A stretch of 50,087 bases of DNA from Kiloniellaceae bacterium (GCA_021776135.1 JAJFGL010000018.1:1-50087); one strand, 5' to 3'; positions 1 to 8,875 are shown, counted from the stretch's first letter. Notes: generated by a model not told the origin, from the sequence alone. Numbers and translations: made by a program.

Positions 1-205
1 TCAAGAAAACAGGCCGAAACGGGGTCAGGGCGGCGCCCCAAACATGAAACTCAGCCGCCGCAACCCCGCTCAATACAAATATCCATCGAATACCGGCCCT
101 CAAGGCGCGCCGCGCAAAGGTCTCCATCCTGAGCTTGTCGAAGGACGAGGACGCAACCGCGCTAATCCAAAGCGTGTACCGGCGGCTATATTTCCATATG
201 CGATT

Positions 206-309
206 ACCCTCCCTCCCAAGGGGGAGGGGATAGAAGTCGCGCGGCGTTTATTTCCCGCCCTTCCCTTACTTCCCCCTCCCCCCTTGAGGGGGAGGGCCGG
301 GGTGGGGGG
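206..309. repeat. Family A palindromic repeats in the 343-base 5' gap
   Basis: No gene is supported in bases 1-343. Two family A units are visible: a short one at 207-229 and a full one at 272-309, whose hairpin core CCTCCCCCCTTGAGGGGGAG is followed by a G-rich tail ending in GGGGTGGGGGG. A single family C half-unit (GAGCTTGTCGAAGGAC) lies at about 122-148. The only long frame here, 44-328, is read through these repeats and has no protein-like character. Confidence 0.75.
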
Positions 310-343
310 TGCGCTGGGTTACCCATGAACGGGATTTAGCCAC

Positions 344-1504
344 ATGGAATTCGGATTAAGCCACGAGCAGAACATGGTGGTGGATACGGTTCGCGGCTTC
401 GTCGAGGCCGAGTTGTATCCCCTGGAGCGGGAGGTCGAGCGTAGCGGCGAGGTGCCGCGCGCGCTGGGTGAGGAAATCAAGCGCAAGGTTCTCGATCTGG
501 GATTCTACGCCCCCAATATTCCGGAAGTATACGGCGGCGGCGGCTTGGACCAACTCACCTTCACCTTGCTGGAGCGCGAATTGGGCCGCGCGGCCTTGGC
601 GCTTTCGGTCTGGTGGGGGCGGCCGTCGAATATCCTTTGCGCCTGCGATGCTGAACAACGCGAACGCTATTTGATCCCTTGCGTAAAGGGCGAGAAATTC
701 GACGCCCTGGCCATGACCGAGCCCGATGCCGGCTCCGACGTGCGCGGTATGAAGTGCACGGCACGGCGGGACGGGGACGACTGGATCGCCAACGGCACCA
801 AGCATTTTATTTCCCATGCCGACATCGCCGACTTCGTGATCGTCTTCATGGCCACGGGCGAGGAAGAAACCCCGCGCGGGATCAAAAAGCGCATCACCTG
901 TTTCCTGGTCGACCGGGGCACGCCGGGCTTCGAGATCCGCCCCGGTTACACCTCGGTCTCACACCGGGGCTATCATAACTGCATCCTGACCTTCGACGAT
1001 TGCCGCCTGCCCGCGGCGCAAATTCTGGGCGAGGAAGGCAAGGGTTTCGAGGCCGCCAACACCTGGCTTTACGCGACCCGCCTCACGGTCGCCGCCACCT
1101 GCGTCGGGCGCGCGCGCCGGGCCTTCGACCTGGCCCTCGACCATGCATCGCAACGCAAGCAGTTCGGACAGGTGATCGGCAAGTTCCAGGGCGTGTCCTT
1201 CAAGCTCGCCGATATGAGTACCGAGATCGACGCGGCGGATTGGCTGACACTCGCGGGCGCCTGGCGTCTGGATCAAGGTCTGGACGCCAACCGCGAAATC
1301 GCCCAGGCGAAATTGTACGCGTCCGAAATGCTGGCGCGGGTCGCCGACGAGGCTTTGCAGATTCACGGCGGCATGGGGCTCATGGACGATTTGCCCCTGG
1401 AACGTATTTGGCGCGACGCCCGGGTCGAGCGTATCTGGGACGGCACCAGCGAAATCCAGCGCCACATCATCTCGCGCGAACTGCTGCGGCCCAAGGGGGC
1501 CTGA
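344..1504 (+). CDS. Acyl-CoA dehydrogenase, first gene of the CaiD-type operon
   Basis: A 386-residue flavoprotein of normal family length that should oxidise an acyl-CoA to the 2-enoyl-CoA and pass electrons to ETF. Seen in the sequence: the FAD/substrate signature AMTEPDAGSDV near residues 122-132, QRKQFGQ in the C-terminal helical domain, and the closing segment RIWDGTSEIQR. In medium-chain family members the catalytic base is the Glu of YEGTSQIQ; here Asp366 sits at that place. This is also seen in some other family members and may mean a shifted base or an unusual substrate. The gene ends three bases before the next start, so it is co-transcribed with the CoA ligase, CaiD-like hydratase, DMFase-like and ureohydrolase genes. 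The neighbouring CaiD homologue suggests a CaiA-like role on a betaine- or amine-bearing acyl-CoA, but this is inference. Confidence 0.9.
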   Translation: MEFGLSHEQNMVVDTVRGFVEAELYPLEREVERSGEVPRALGEEIKRKVLDLGFYAPNIPEVYGGGGLDQLTFTLLERELGRAALALSVWWGRPSNILCACDAEQRERYLIPCVKGEKFDALAMTEPDAGSDVRGMKCTARRDGDDWIANGTKHFISHADIADFVIVFMATGEEETPRGIKKRITCFLVDRGTPGFEIRPGYTSVSHRGYHNCILTFDDCRLPAAQILGEEGKGFEAANTWLYATRLTVAATCVGRARRAFDLALDHASQRKQFGQVIGKFQGVSFKLADMSTEIDAADWLTLAGAWRLDQGLDANREIAQAKLYASEMLARVADEALQIHGGMGLMDDLPLERIWRDARVERIWDGTSEIQRHIISRELLRPKGA

Positions 1505-1507
1505 AGC

Positions 1508-3577
1508 TTGCGCCCCGATCTAACCCGGCTGCTGCGGCCAAAGACCATCGCGGTCCTGGGCGGGAAGGCGGCCGCCGAGGTTATCCGCCAATGCGACCGC
1601 ATGGGATTCGCGGGCGAGATATGGCCGGTTCATCCCAAGCTTGAGGAGATCGAAGGACGGCGCGCGTTTCAAAGTGTCGCCGAGTTGCCGGGCGCCCCCG
1701 ACGCCGCCTTCCTTGCCGTGAACCGCCTTGGCAGTATCCCTTTGGTGGCGGCCCTATCGGCGCGCGGGACTGGCGGGGCGGTCGCCTACGCCGCCGGTTT
1801 CGCCGAGGCCGGGGACGCGGGCCGCGATTTGCAAAACCAGCTCATTCAAGCCGCCGGCGCCATGCCGTTTCTGGGGCCGAACTGCTACGGCTGTATCAAT
1901 TACCTCGACGGCGTTCCCCTGTGGCCGGATCAGCACGGCGGCAAGCGGGTCGGGCGCGGCGTCGGCATCGTCACCCAATCGGGCAACATCGCTCTCAACC
2001 TGACCATGCAGACGCGCGGCCTGCCCATCGCTTACGTTGTCAGCCTGGGCAATCAGGCCAAAGTCGGGCTGGGCGAAGCCATCGAGGCCCTGCTGGACGA
2101 CGAGCGGGTCACGGCCATCGGCCTGCATATCGAGGGCATCGGCCGGCCCGATGTTCTGGCCCGCGCCCTGGCCCGCGCCCGCGAACGCGCGGTTCCCGTG
2201 GTGGTGTTGAAAACCGGCCGCTCGGCGGCCGGGGCCGCGCTGACCATCAGCCACACCGCCTCTATCGCCGGCGCGGACGCTGTCGTGTCCGCTTATCTGC
2301 GCAAGCACGGAGCGGTCCGGGTCCGCTCGATTCCGGAGTGGCTGGAAAGCCTGAAGCTGCTTCATCTGCACGGACCCCTGCCCAGCCGGGAGATCGCGGC
2401 GATATCTTCTTCAGGCGGCGAGGCGGCCTTGATCGCCGACGCGGTGGAAGACCGGCGCTTGACGTTCCGCCCCTTGGATGCCGCGCGCAAGGCCTGCATC
2501 GCCGCCACCGTGCCGGACCTGGTGACGGTGTCCAATCCCCTAGACTTTCATACCTTTACCTGGGCCGATGAGGCCGCCTTGACGGCAACTTTCACCGCCG
2601 TCATGGCGGCGGACTTCGCCTTGACCCTGCTGATCATCGACTTCCCGCGCCTCGACCGCTGCGACGATGTCGACTGGGACGTGGCGGTCCGGGCCTTCGC
2701 CGCCGCCGCGCGGCGAACCGGGGGCAAGGCCGCCGCCGTCGCGTGCCTGCCCGAGACCATGCCGGAAGCCCGCGCGGAGGCCCTGATGGCGGCCGGGATC
2801 GTTCCGCTTTGCGGCCTCGAAGACGCGCTCGCGGCGGCCGAGGCGGCGGCGGACGCGGGGGAATTGTCCCGGCAAGGCGGTAAGGCCGAAATCCTGGAGT
2901 CCGTCCCGCCGTCCGGGCCCTCGAAAACCCTGAACGAGTGGGAGGCCAAGCAGGCGCTGCGCGCGCACGGTTTGACGGTTCCCGGCGGCCGTTATGTGAC
3001 GGCCCCGGGCGAGGCCGCCTTGGCCGCCGGCGAGTTGGGCTTTCCGGTCGTGGTGAAGGCCGCCGGGCGCGCTCTCGCCCACAAGAGCGAAAGGGGCGCG
3101 GTCAGGCTTGGCTTGCGGAACGCCCAAGCGGTGCGCGGCGCGGCCCATGACCTGACCGGGATCGGCGAGGCCCTGCTGGTCGAAGCCATGATAACCGATG
3201 CGGTGGCCGAGCTTATCGTGGGGATAGGCCGCGATCCCCGGATGGGATTGTACTTGGTGCTCGGCACCGGCGGGGTTCTGGTCGAACTCGCCGGGGACAC
3301 CCGGATTCTGATGCTTCCCGCAACGCGCCGCGAGATCGCCGGGGCGATCGACGGGTTGAAAGCCGCGCGGCTTTTGGCCGGCTACCGCGGCAAGCCGGCG
3401 GGCGACATGGATGCCGCCGTCGCGGCAGTCATGGCGGTGCAAAATTATGCCCTGGCTAACGCGGACCGGCTGCTGGAACTGGACGTGAACCCGCTCATGG
3501 TGCGGCCCCTGGGCCATGGCGCCGTGGCGGCGGATGCCCTTATTCGACTAACGAAGGAGACCCATCATGACCCATGA
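1508..3577 (+). CDS. ADP-forming acyl-CoA synthetase (fused alpha and beta subunits)
   Basis: A 689-residue acid:CoA ligase (ADP-forming) of the acetyl-CoA synthetase / protein acetyltransferase type. The N-terminal CoA-binding Rossmann domain begins RPKTIAVLGG, the succinyl-CoA synthetase-like middle includes FLGPNCYGCIN and ISHTASIAGAD (the His expected to be phosphorylated), and the C-terminal ATP-grasp part has GFPVVVKAAGRALAHKSERG and ends with a VNPLMV-like strand. It would activate a carboxylate, using ATP and yielding ADP. The TTG start at 1508 follows the previous stop by three bases and has GGGGG about eight bases upstream; I see no better ATG. The end overlaps the hydratase start by 11 bases. 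Such enzymes often accompany carnitine-like or aromatic acid catabolism; the substrate here is unknown. Confidence 0.9.
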   Translation: MRPDLTRLLRPKTIAVLGGKAAAEVIRQCDRMGFAGEIWPVHPKLEEIEGRRAFQSVAELPGAPDAAFLAVNRLGSIPLVAALSARGTGGAVAYAAGFAEAGDAGRDLQNQLIQAAGAMPFLGPNCYGCINYLDGVPLWPDQHGGKRVGRGVGIVTQSGNIALNLTMQTRGLPIAYVVSLGNQAKVGLGEAIEALLDDERVTAIGLHIEGIGRPDVLARALARARERAVPVVVLKTGRSAAGAALTISHTASIAGADAVVSAYLRKHGAVRVRSIPEWLESLKLLHLHGPLPSREIAAISSSGGEAALIADAVEDRRLTFRPLDAARKACIAATVPDLVTVSNPLDFHTFTWADEAALTATFTAVMAADFALTLLIIDFPRLDRCDDVDWDVAVRAFAAAARRTGGKAAAVACLPETMPEARAEALMAAGIVPLCGLEDALAAAEAAADAGELSRQGGKAEILESVPPSGPSKTLNEWEAKQALRAHGLTVPGGRYVTAPGEAALAAGELGFPVVVKAAGRALAHKSERGAVRLGLRNAQAVRGAAHDLTGIGEALLVEAMITDAVAELIVGIGRDPRMGLYLVLGTGGVLVELAGDTRILMLPATRREIAGAIDGLKAARLLAGYRGKPAGDMDAAVAAVMAVQNYALANADRLLELDVNPLMVRPLGHGAVAADALIRLTKETHHDP

Positions 3578-4352
3578 AGCCGTTCGAACCCGCCGTGACG
3601 GCGCGGTTCTCGAAGTCACCCTCGACCGGCCCAAGGCCAATGCCATCGATGTCGCCACCAGCCGCATCCTGGGCGATGTCTTCGCCGGTTTCCGCGACGA
3701 TCCCGAATTGCGGGTCGCCATCGTCACCGGCGCCGGCGAAAAATTTTTCAGCGCCGGCTGGGACCTGAAGGCGGCGGCGGAAGGCGAGGCGGTGGATTCC
3801 GATTACGGCCTTGGCGGTTTCGGCGGTTTGCAGGAACTGCCGGGCCTGAACAAGCCGGTGATCGCGGCCATTAACGGCATGGCGGTTGGCGGCGGTTTCG
3901 AGATCGCGCTCTCCGCCGATATGATCCTCGCCGCCGAGCACGCGAGCTTCGCCCTGCCGGAGATAAGGGCCGGCACCCTGGCCGACGCCGCGACCCTGAA
4001 ACTGCCGCGCCGCATGCCTTATCACGTCGCCATGGACTTGCTCCTGACCGGGCGCTGGATGGACGCGCAAGAAGCGGCGCGCTGGGGCCTGGTGAACGAG
4101 ATTTTGCCGGCGGACAAGCTCATGGCACGGGCGCGCGATCTCGCCGCCCTCCTGGCAAGCGGCCCGCCCTTGGTATTCGCCGCCATCAAGGAAGTGCTGC
4201 GCGAAACCGAGGGCTTGGCGTTCCAAGACGCCATGAACATAATTACCGGGCGTAAGCTGGCCAGCGTCGACCGCCTCTACGGCAGTGAAGACCAGCTGGA
4301 AGGCGCCCGCGCCTTCGCCGAAAAACGCGATCCCGTTTGGAAGGGGCGCTGA
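3567..4352 (+). CDS. caiD: Crotonobetainyl-CoA hydratase-like enoyl-CoA hydratase (CaiD family)
   Basis: A 261-residue crotonase-fold protein. It resembles E. coli CaiD unusually closely as I recall that sequence: RPKANAID at 21-28, GEKFFSAGWDLKAAAEGEA at 57-75, and the C-terminus EKRDPVWKGR. The two glutamates expected for hydration are present, Glu112 in GGGFEIA and Glu132 in FALPEIR, one residue offset from CaiD Glu111/Glu131. Known CaiD reversibly hydrates crotonobetainyl-CoA to carnitinyl-CoA. Here the operon lacks CaiB/CaiC homologues and uses an ADP-forming ligase instead, so the substrate may be carnitine-like (for example another 4-N-substituted crotonyl-CoA). The start lies inside the end of the ligase gene, indicating translational coupling, with AAGGAG at about 3553-3558. 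Family confident; exact substrate inferred. Confidence 0.88.
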   Translation: MTHEAVRTRRDGAVLEVTLDRPKANAIDVATSRILGDVFAGFRDDPELRVAIVTGAGEKFFSAGWDLKAAAEGEAVDSDYGLGGFGGLQELPGLNKPVIAAINGMAVGGGFEIALSADMILAAEHASFALPEIRAGTLADAATLKLPRRMPYHVAMDLLLTGRWMDAQEAARWGLVNEILPADKLMARARDLAALLASGPPLVFAAIKEVLRETEGLAFQDAMNIITGRKLASVDRLYGSEDQLEGARAFAEKRDPVWKGR

Positions 4353-4373
4353 GAGTTCGAACCGGAAAGAGAC

Positions 4374-6029
4374 ATGGCGATGCCGTTATCGACGGAAAGG
4401 CTTTTGTGGGGCGGATACCGCCGCCCGGGCGATCCCGCCGCGGTTCACTCTTGCTATTATCAGCGCGCCAGCGACGATCCCCATATAGCGCAATTGTGGG
4501 CCTATACGGATAACCTGTCCTATGCCCCCGGCGCCATGGCGCGCCTCCATGTGAATACCACGGCGGCCTCGTTCGATATGACGATCTATCGGGACGGCGC
4601 GAAAAAACTAACCGTGTTTCAGCGACAACAGATACCGGGCGGCTTTCATCCAACGCCGCTGGACTGTTCGATCGAGGGTTGCGATTGGCCCGTGTCGCTG
4701 GAATTTCCCATCGATGACTCTTGGGCATCCGGCGGCTACGTGATTGAGTTGACCGCAAGAGGCGCCGATGGCGCGCGGCTTCAATACGATCACGTATTTC
4801 TTGTGTGCCCGCCGCAACTCCATGGCAAGGGTTCCAGGGCCGGGCGGGTGCTCTTAGTCGCGGCGACAGGAACCTGGAGCGCTTATAACGACTGGGGCGG
4901 GTCCAATCACTATGAAGGCATTGCCGGGGAAAACGGCGACCGGTTTTCTCCGGTTCTCAGCCTCGACCGGCCTTATGCGCGCGGGTTCGTGAAACTGCCC
5001 GCCACGGCGCCGCGAATTCCCTTGCGCGATCCGCCGGAAATCGGCGCGGCCGTCCGCTATCCGCACATGGAATGGGCCTACGAGCATGGCTATTCGAAAA
5101 AGTACGCCTCGGCGGGCTGGGCCAGTTACGAGAGGCCCTATGTTCATTGGCTTGAAACCGCCGGCTATGCCGTCGACGTTATCTCGGAGCAAGACCTGCA
5201 GTTCCGGCCCCGGATTCTGGATGGCTACGACTGTCTGACTTTCATCGGTCACTCGGAATACTGGTCATGGGAAATGCGGGACACCATCGATTCCTATGTC
5301 GAAAGCGGTGGCAACATCGCCCGTTTCGCCGGTAATTTCCTTTGGCAAATCAGGTTGCAAGACCAGGGCCGTACCCAGGTTTGTTATAAATACGACGCCC
5401 GCGAGCAAGACCCCTTGCGCGATACGGAACAAGCGCATCTGACCACGACTTGCTGGGACGCACCGGAGACCGGACGCCCCGGCGCACAGACATTCGGCCT
5501 GAGCGGAACGCGCGGGCTCTATGCCGCTTGGGGCGGTTGCAGCCCGCGCGGCGCCGGCGGTTTCACCGTCTATCGTCCCGATCATTGGGCCTTTGAAGGC
5601 TGCGATCTTTATTACGGCGACGTGTTAGGGGCCCCCTCGCGGGTGTTTGGATACGAGGTGGACGGCGTGGACCATGTCGTCAAGGACGGCCTGCCCCAGG
5701 CAACCGGGGCCGATGGCGCCCCGGACAACCTGCTCATTTTGGCCCTGGGATTGGCCAGCGTATATGAAGCGGATCATGACAACGGACTGCCGCTGTTCAT
5801 CGGCTCCGAGGATGCCGTCTTCGTGGCCAAGACCCTGCATGGCGAGGCGGCGCCCGAAACTCTGGAGCGTTACCGGCGCGGCTGCGGCATGATCGCCACC
5901 TTCGAGCGCGGCCGGGGATCGGTGTTCACGGCGGGGACTTGCGAATGGGTAGCCGGCTTGATAGACCGCGATCCCCAAATCGAACGGGTTACCCGAAATG
6001 TACTAGACCGGTTTATGGCTTGCCCATGA
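4374..6029 (+). CDS. N,N-dimethylformamidase large-subunit-like protein
   Basis: A 551-residue protein resembling the C-terminal two thirds of the N,N-dimethylformamidase beta (large) subunit, an iron-dependent amidohydrolase. Residues about 30-150 look like a beta-sandwich (AYTDNLSYAPGA, FDMTIYRDG, YVIELTA). The catalytic-type domain follows, with TWSAYNDWGGSN, RPYVHWLETAGY (Tyr256), the signature GHSEYWSWEMRD (His293, Tyr296) and DHWAFEG. Characterised enzymes bind a single iron through two Tyr and one Glu; the two Tyr spacing here (about 40) is similar, but an alignment is needed to name the ligands. Known enzymes are near 760 residues and pair with a small alpha subunit; no small-subunit gene is visible beside this one. 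Many distant homologues are uncharacterised. It lies 21 bases after caiD and 45 before the ureohydrolase, so a C-N bond hydrolysis in the same pathway is likely. Confidence 0.78.
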   Translation: MAMPLSTERLLWGGYRRPGDPAAVHSCYYQRASDDPHIAQLWAYTDNLSYAPGAMARLHVNTTAASFDMTIYRDGAKKLTVFQRQQIPGGFHPTPLDCSIEGCDWPVSLEFPIDDSWASGGYVIELTARGADGARLQYDHVFLVCPPQLHGKGSRAGRVLLVAATGTWSAYNDWGGSNHYEGIAGENGDRFSPVLSLDRPYARGFVKLPATAPRIPLRDPPEIGAAVRYPHMEWAYEHGYSKKYASAGWASYERPYVHWLETAGYAVDVISEQDLQFRPRILDGYDCLTFIGHSEYWSWEMRDTIDSYVESGGNIARFAGNFLWQIRLQDQGRTQVCYKYDAREQDPLRDTEQAHLTTTCWDAPETGRPGAQTFGLSGTRGLYAAWGGCSPRGAGGFTVYRPDHWAFEGCDLYYGDVLGAPSRVFGYEVDGVDHVVKDGLPQATGADGAPDNLLILALGLASVYEADHDNGLPLFIGSEDAVFVAKTLHGEAAPETLERYRRGCGMIATFERGRGSVFTAGTCEWVAGLIDRDPQIERVTRNVLDRFMACP

Positions 6030-6074
6030 CCTGAAAACGGCGCGTTATCGAGGTGGCGGCGAAAGGACGGACCC

Positions 6075-7040
6075 ATGACCGAGAACACCTACGAAACCGG
6101 GCGCTTGAATTTACCCTTCGTCGGCCATTGCACCTTCGGCAAGCAACCAGCGTGCCTCGATTGGGATGCCATCGACGCGGATATCGCGGTTCTTGGCGCG
6201 CCCTTCGATATGGGGACACAGTACCGGGCCGGGGCGCGATTCGGTCCGCGCTCGATCCGCGAAGCCTCGACATTGTTTTCCTTCGGTCATGGCGGCGCCT
6301 ACGATTTCGAAGACGACGTCACCTACCTGCCAACCGATAAGGTGCGCATGGTCGATATCGGCGATGCCGATATGATTCACACCGATACCATACAGAGCCA
6401 CGATAATATCGAGTTCGCCGTACGCAAGATTTTGCAGGCCGGCGCCCTGCCGGTGGTTCTCGGCGGCGATCACTCCGTACATATTCCCTGCATTCGGGCG
6501 TTCGGCGATCAGGCGCCGGTCCACATAATCCATGTGGACGCCCATCTGGATTTCGTCGATGAGCGCCATGGAGTCAGATACGGCCACGGCAATCCCCTGC
6601 GCCGGGCCTCGGAAATGGTCCATGTGACGGGGTTCACGCAGCTAGGTATCCGCAATGTGTCCTCTTCCAACCGGGACGATTACGAGGCGGCGCGGGCCGC
6701 GGGCTCGACAATATTATCGGTCCGCGATGTGCGCAGGCTGGGCGCGCAAGGGGTGCTGGCTTTGGTGCCGGAAGGGTCGCGCTACTACCTGACCATCGAC
6801 ATCGACGGTTTCGATCCCTCCATCGCGCCGGGCACCGGCACGCCGAGCCACGGCGGCTTCCTCTATTACGAAGTGCTGGAAATCATGCAGGGCCTGGCGA
6901 AACGCGGCGCGGTCGTCGGCATGGATTTGGTGGAGGTCGCCCCCGACTACGACCATACAGGCTCGACGGCGTTTCTCGCCGCGCAGCTACTCATGAACGT
7001 GCTGGGCTATGTCTTCCACGAAAAGGGTTTGAGCGGCTGA
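6075..7040 (+). CDS. Agmatinase / ureohydrolase family enzyme
   Basis: A 321-residue binuclear manganese ureohydrolase of the arginase/agmatinase family, which cleaves a guanidino group to urea and an amine. All expected metal ligands are visible: His133 in GGDHS, Asp155/His157/Asp159 in DAHLDF, and Asp242/Asp244 in IDIDGFDP. Length is typical of the agmatinase branch. The start at 6075 has GAAAGGA 8-14 bases upstream. It is the last gene of the five-gene run starting at 344. The family also contains guanidinobutyrase, guanidinopropionase, proclavaminate amidinohydrolase and guanidine hydrolase, and the beta-oxidation-type neighbours make a guanidino-acid substrate as plausible as agmatine. 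The gene is followed directly by a truncated copy of the dispersed repeat element. Confidence 0.9.
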   Translation: MTENTYETGRLNLPFVGHCTFGKQPACLDWDAIDADIAVLGAPFDMGTQYRAGARFGPRSIREASTLFSFGHGGAYDFEDDVTYLPTDKVRMVDIGDADMIHTDTIQSHDNIEFAVRKILQAGALPVVLGGDHSVHIPCIRAFGDQAPVHIIHVDAHLDFVDERHGVRYGHGNPLRRASEMVHVTGFTQLGIRNVSSSNRDDYEAARAAGSTILSVRDVRRLGAQGVLALVPEGSRYYLTIDIDGFDPSIAPGTGTPSHGGFLYYEVLEIMQGLAKRGAVVGMDLVEVAPDYDHTGSTAFLAAQLLMNVLGYVFHEKGLSG

Positions 7041-7090
7041 TTTAGAGCGCGTTACATCGTATTGATTTTTTATGCGTTCAAACATTCCGT

Positions 7091-7329
7091 GCGGTTTTGG
7101 ACAGGAAAGCGGCGCGGCTCCGGAAACCGTGAATACTTAGCGCGGCTGTCACCCCCACCCCTACCCTCCCCCGTCGAAGGGGGAGGGAGTAAGGGGAAGC
7201 GCGCCGACATTTTCTCCCTCCCCCCTTGAGGGGGAGGGCAGGGGTGGGGGGACTCGCGGTGCCGGGAACCTGCTCGGGCGGATAGCGCGAAGTTAAATCG
7301 GACAGCCGTGGATCGGGGTCCGGGACGAC
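7091..7329 (+). repeat. Left-truncated copy of the 324-bp TIR element
   Basis: This stretch aligns nearly end to end with 35425-35660 in the same orientation. Shared landmarks in order: GCGGTTTTGGACAGGAAAGC, CGGCTGTCACCCCCACCCC, two opposed family A units (7151-7188 and 7215-7251), GGTGCCGGGAACC, GTTAAATCGGACA and the terminal GTCCGGGACGAC. The left terminal inverted repeat of the 35337 copy is missing; weak similarity reaches about 7060 and then stops at the end of the ureohydrolase gene. It fills the 299-base gap between convergent genes. Confidence 0.8.
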
Positions 7330-7339
7330 GGATTTCTTC

Positions 7340-8644
7340 CTAACCCAAGACCGAAAAGCTGCTGTTCTTGTTGATTTCGCGCAGGCGGGAATAAAAGCCG
7401 AGGCTGACCGTGCGGCCGGTGTGTTTGAGGGTGAATTTCACCGGCTCGGCGTCGTGGTCGTGGCCGCCTTCGCAGGCTTCCACCAGGTCCGCCATCATCT
7501 CGCCGGCGATGGGCGCGTTCTTGAACTGATTGCCGCTCGAACCCACGCCCATGTAGAAGCCGGGCAGGCTGGATTTATCGTAGATGGGAATCCAGTCGTC
7601 GGCGACGTCGTAGAGTTCGACCACGCCCTTGGTCTTGCTGGGAATGCCCAAGGCCGGGATGCGCTGCGCGACGCGCATGACCTGGACTTTCCACTGTTCG
7701 GTGAAGTCGCGGTTGAAGTCGTCGGGATCGACCCATTCCTTGGTGTCGCAGGGTGGGTCTTCGCTGCCGATCAGCAGGTGGTTGCCCATTTCCGGGCGAA
7801 TGTAAGTGGCGATGTCGCTGTCCGAAAAGACCGTGCCCTCACGCTCGAAGTCGTAGCCTTGCGGGCTCGGCACATGGGCGACCTCGTGGCGCAGGGCCCG
7901 GGTCTTGATCTTCATGCCTGCCTCGACCCCGGCCAGGCGGTTGATCTTGAAGGAGTGGGGGCCGGCGATATTGATAACCACGGGGGCGCGCAAGGTCTCG
8001 CCGTTGTCCAGCCTCACCCCCGCCACCCGGCCCTGCTCTTGCAGGATGTCCGTGACCGCCGCCTTGAAGCGGAAGACCGCGCCTTGGGCCTCCGCCGCGC
8101 GTTGCAGGTTGTGGGTGGCGAGTTGCGGATCGGTTACGTAGCCGCCGGTGGGAAACAGGACCGCGCCCGCCATGGTGGCGCCATTGGGTTCGCCGAATTC
8201 GGGATCCTCGGGCCGCTTGGCGGGCCCGAAGGAATCGGTGTTGACGATCGGCAGGCGTGCCTTGAGGGCATCGGGCGACAGCTCCTCATAAGGGCAACCG
8301 ATGGTGTCCATGAGCGTCATGGTCGGCTTCAGGCCCTGGTTGCCTTGGGTCTTCATGACGATGCAGCCGCAATCGACGTAGCGGGCGTGGCCGCGTTCGT
8401 CCGGGGCGGCCAGGAAATTGGCCCAGTCTTTCCAATAGAAATGGCTCTCGTAGGCGATGGCGGAGCCGTCCACGGTCGAATAATAGGGCCGGATAATGGC
8501 GCAGGATCCCGAGGTCGAGCCGTAGCCCGCCGCCGGCAGCTTATCGATATTGAGGGTGCGCCAGCCCTTGCGGGCCAGGCCCAAGGCGGTGGCGGCGCCG
8601 ATAATGCCGGCGCCGATGATGATCGCGTCGAAGTCCTTGGCCAT
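7340..8644 (-). CDS. FAD-dependent amine/amino-acid oxidoreductase (DAO family)
   Basis: A 434-residue flavoenzyme of the D-amino acid oxidase/sarcosine oxidase beta family. The N-terminal dinucleotide-binding motif is GAGIIGAATALGLARKG followed by an acidic/basic strand end; GSTSGSCAIIRPYYS matches the FAD-attachment loop region, and the C-terminal FAD-contact segment is GFYMGVGSSGNQFKNAP. It should oxidise a secondary or primary amine or an amino acid, giving an imine and reduced FAD. The His/Ser context for covalent flavin attachment is not certain. It is transcribed toward the agmatinase operon and away from the response regulator. It might feed the same amine catabolism as the operon, but no shared transcript is possible because they converge. 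Confidence 0.85.
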   Translation of the reverse strand: MAKDFDAIIIGAGIIGAATALGLARKGWRTLNIDKLPAAGYGSTSGSCAIIRPYYSTVDGSAIAYESHFYWKDWANFLAAPDERGHARYVDCGCIVMKTQGNQGLKPTMTLMDTIGCPYEELSPDALKARLPIVNTDSFGPAKRPEDPEFGEPNGATMAGAVLFPTGGYVTDPQLATHNLQRAAEAQGAVFRFKAAVTDILQEQGRVAGVRLDNGETLRAPVVINIAGPHSFKINRLAGVEAGMKIKTRALRHEVAHVPSPQGYDFEREGTVFSDSDIATYIRPEMGNHLLIGSEDPPCDTKEWVDPDDFNRDFTEQWKVQVMRVAQRIPALGIPSKTKGVVELYDVADDWIPIYDKSSLPGFYMGVGSSGNQFKNAPIAGEMMADLVEACEGGHDHDAEPVKFTLKHTGRTVSLGFYSRLREINKNSSFSVLG

Positions 8645-8766
8645 GGCCGCGTAGCTCCCTGAATATGCCGGGTCGAAAAGCGGACCCTAACCGCAAGGCC
8701 CAAGACTGCAGCTTCGCGAAGCGGACGTAAACTATCCTTTTTTTGCCGGTTCCATGAAATTTGAAA

Positions 8767-8852
8767 CGTCACCCCGGACCCCGATCCGGGGTCTTTGGCA
8801 TGTAGCGCGCCCGGTTTTACCCGAAGGTCCCGGATCGGGGTCCGGGACGACG
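8767..8852. repeat. Family B inverted-repeat hairpin
   Basis: Two inverted arms of about 30 bases, built on CCCCGGACCCCGATCCGGGG and CCCGGATCGGGGTCCGGG, surround a spacer of roughly 25 bases. Related copies occur at 12149-12236, 15112-15194, 26327-26488 and 44943-45032. It lies between the divergent oxidoreductase and response-regulator genes, upstream of the regulator promoter. Confidence 0.85.
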
Positions 8853-8875
8853 AGATCAATTAAGCCAAATGCTAC

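Noticed and set aside
44-328. 94-residue open frame at the start of the window
   Set aside because: It is read through repeat families C and A, is Pro/Arg/Gly-rich and has no family character.
7421-8662. 413-residue open frame opposite the FAD oxidoreductase
   Set aside because: Shadow frame without protein-family signals.
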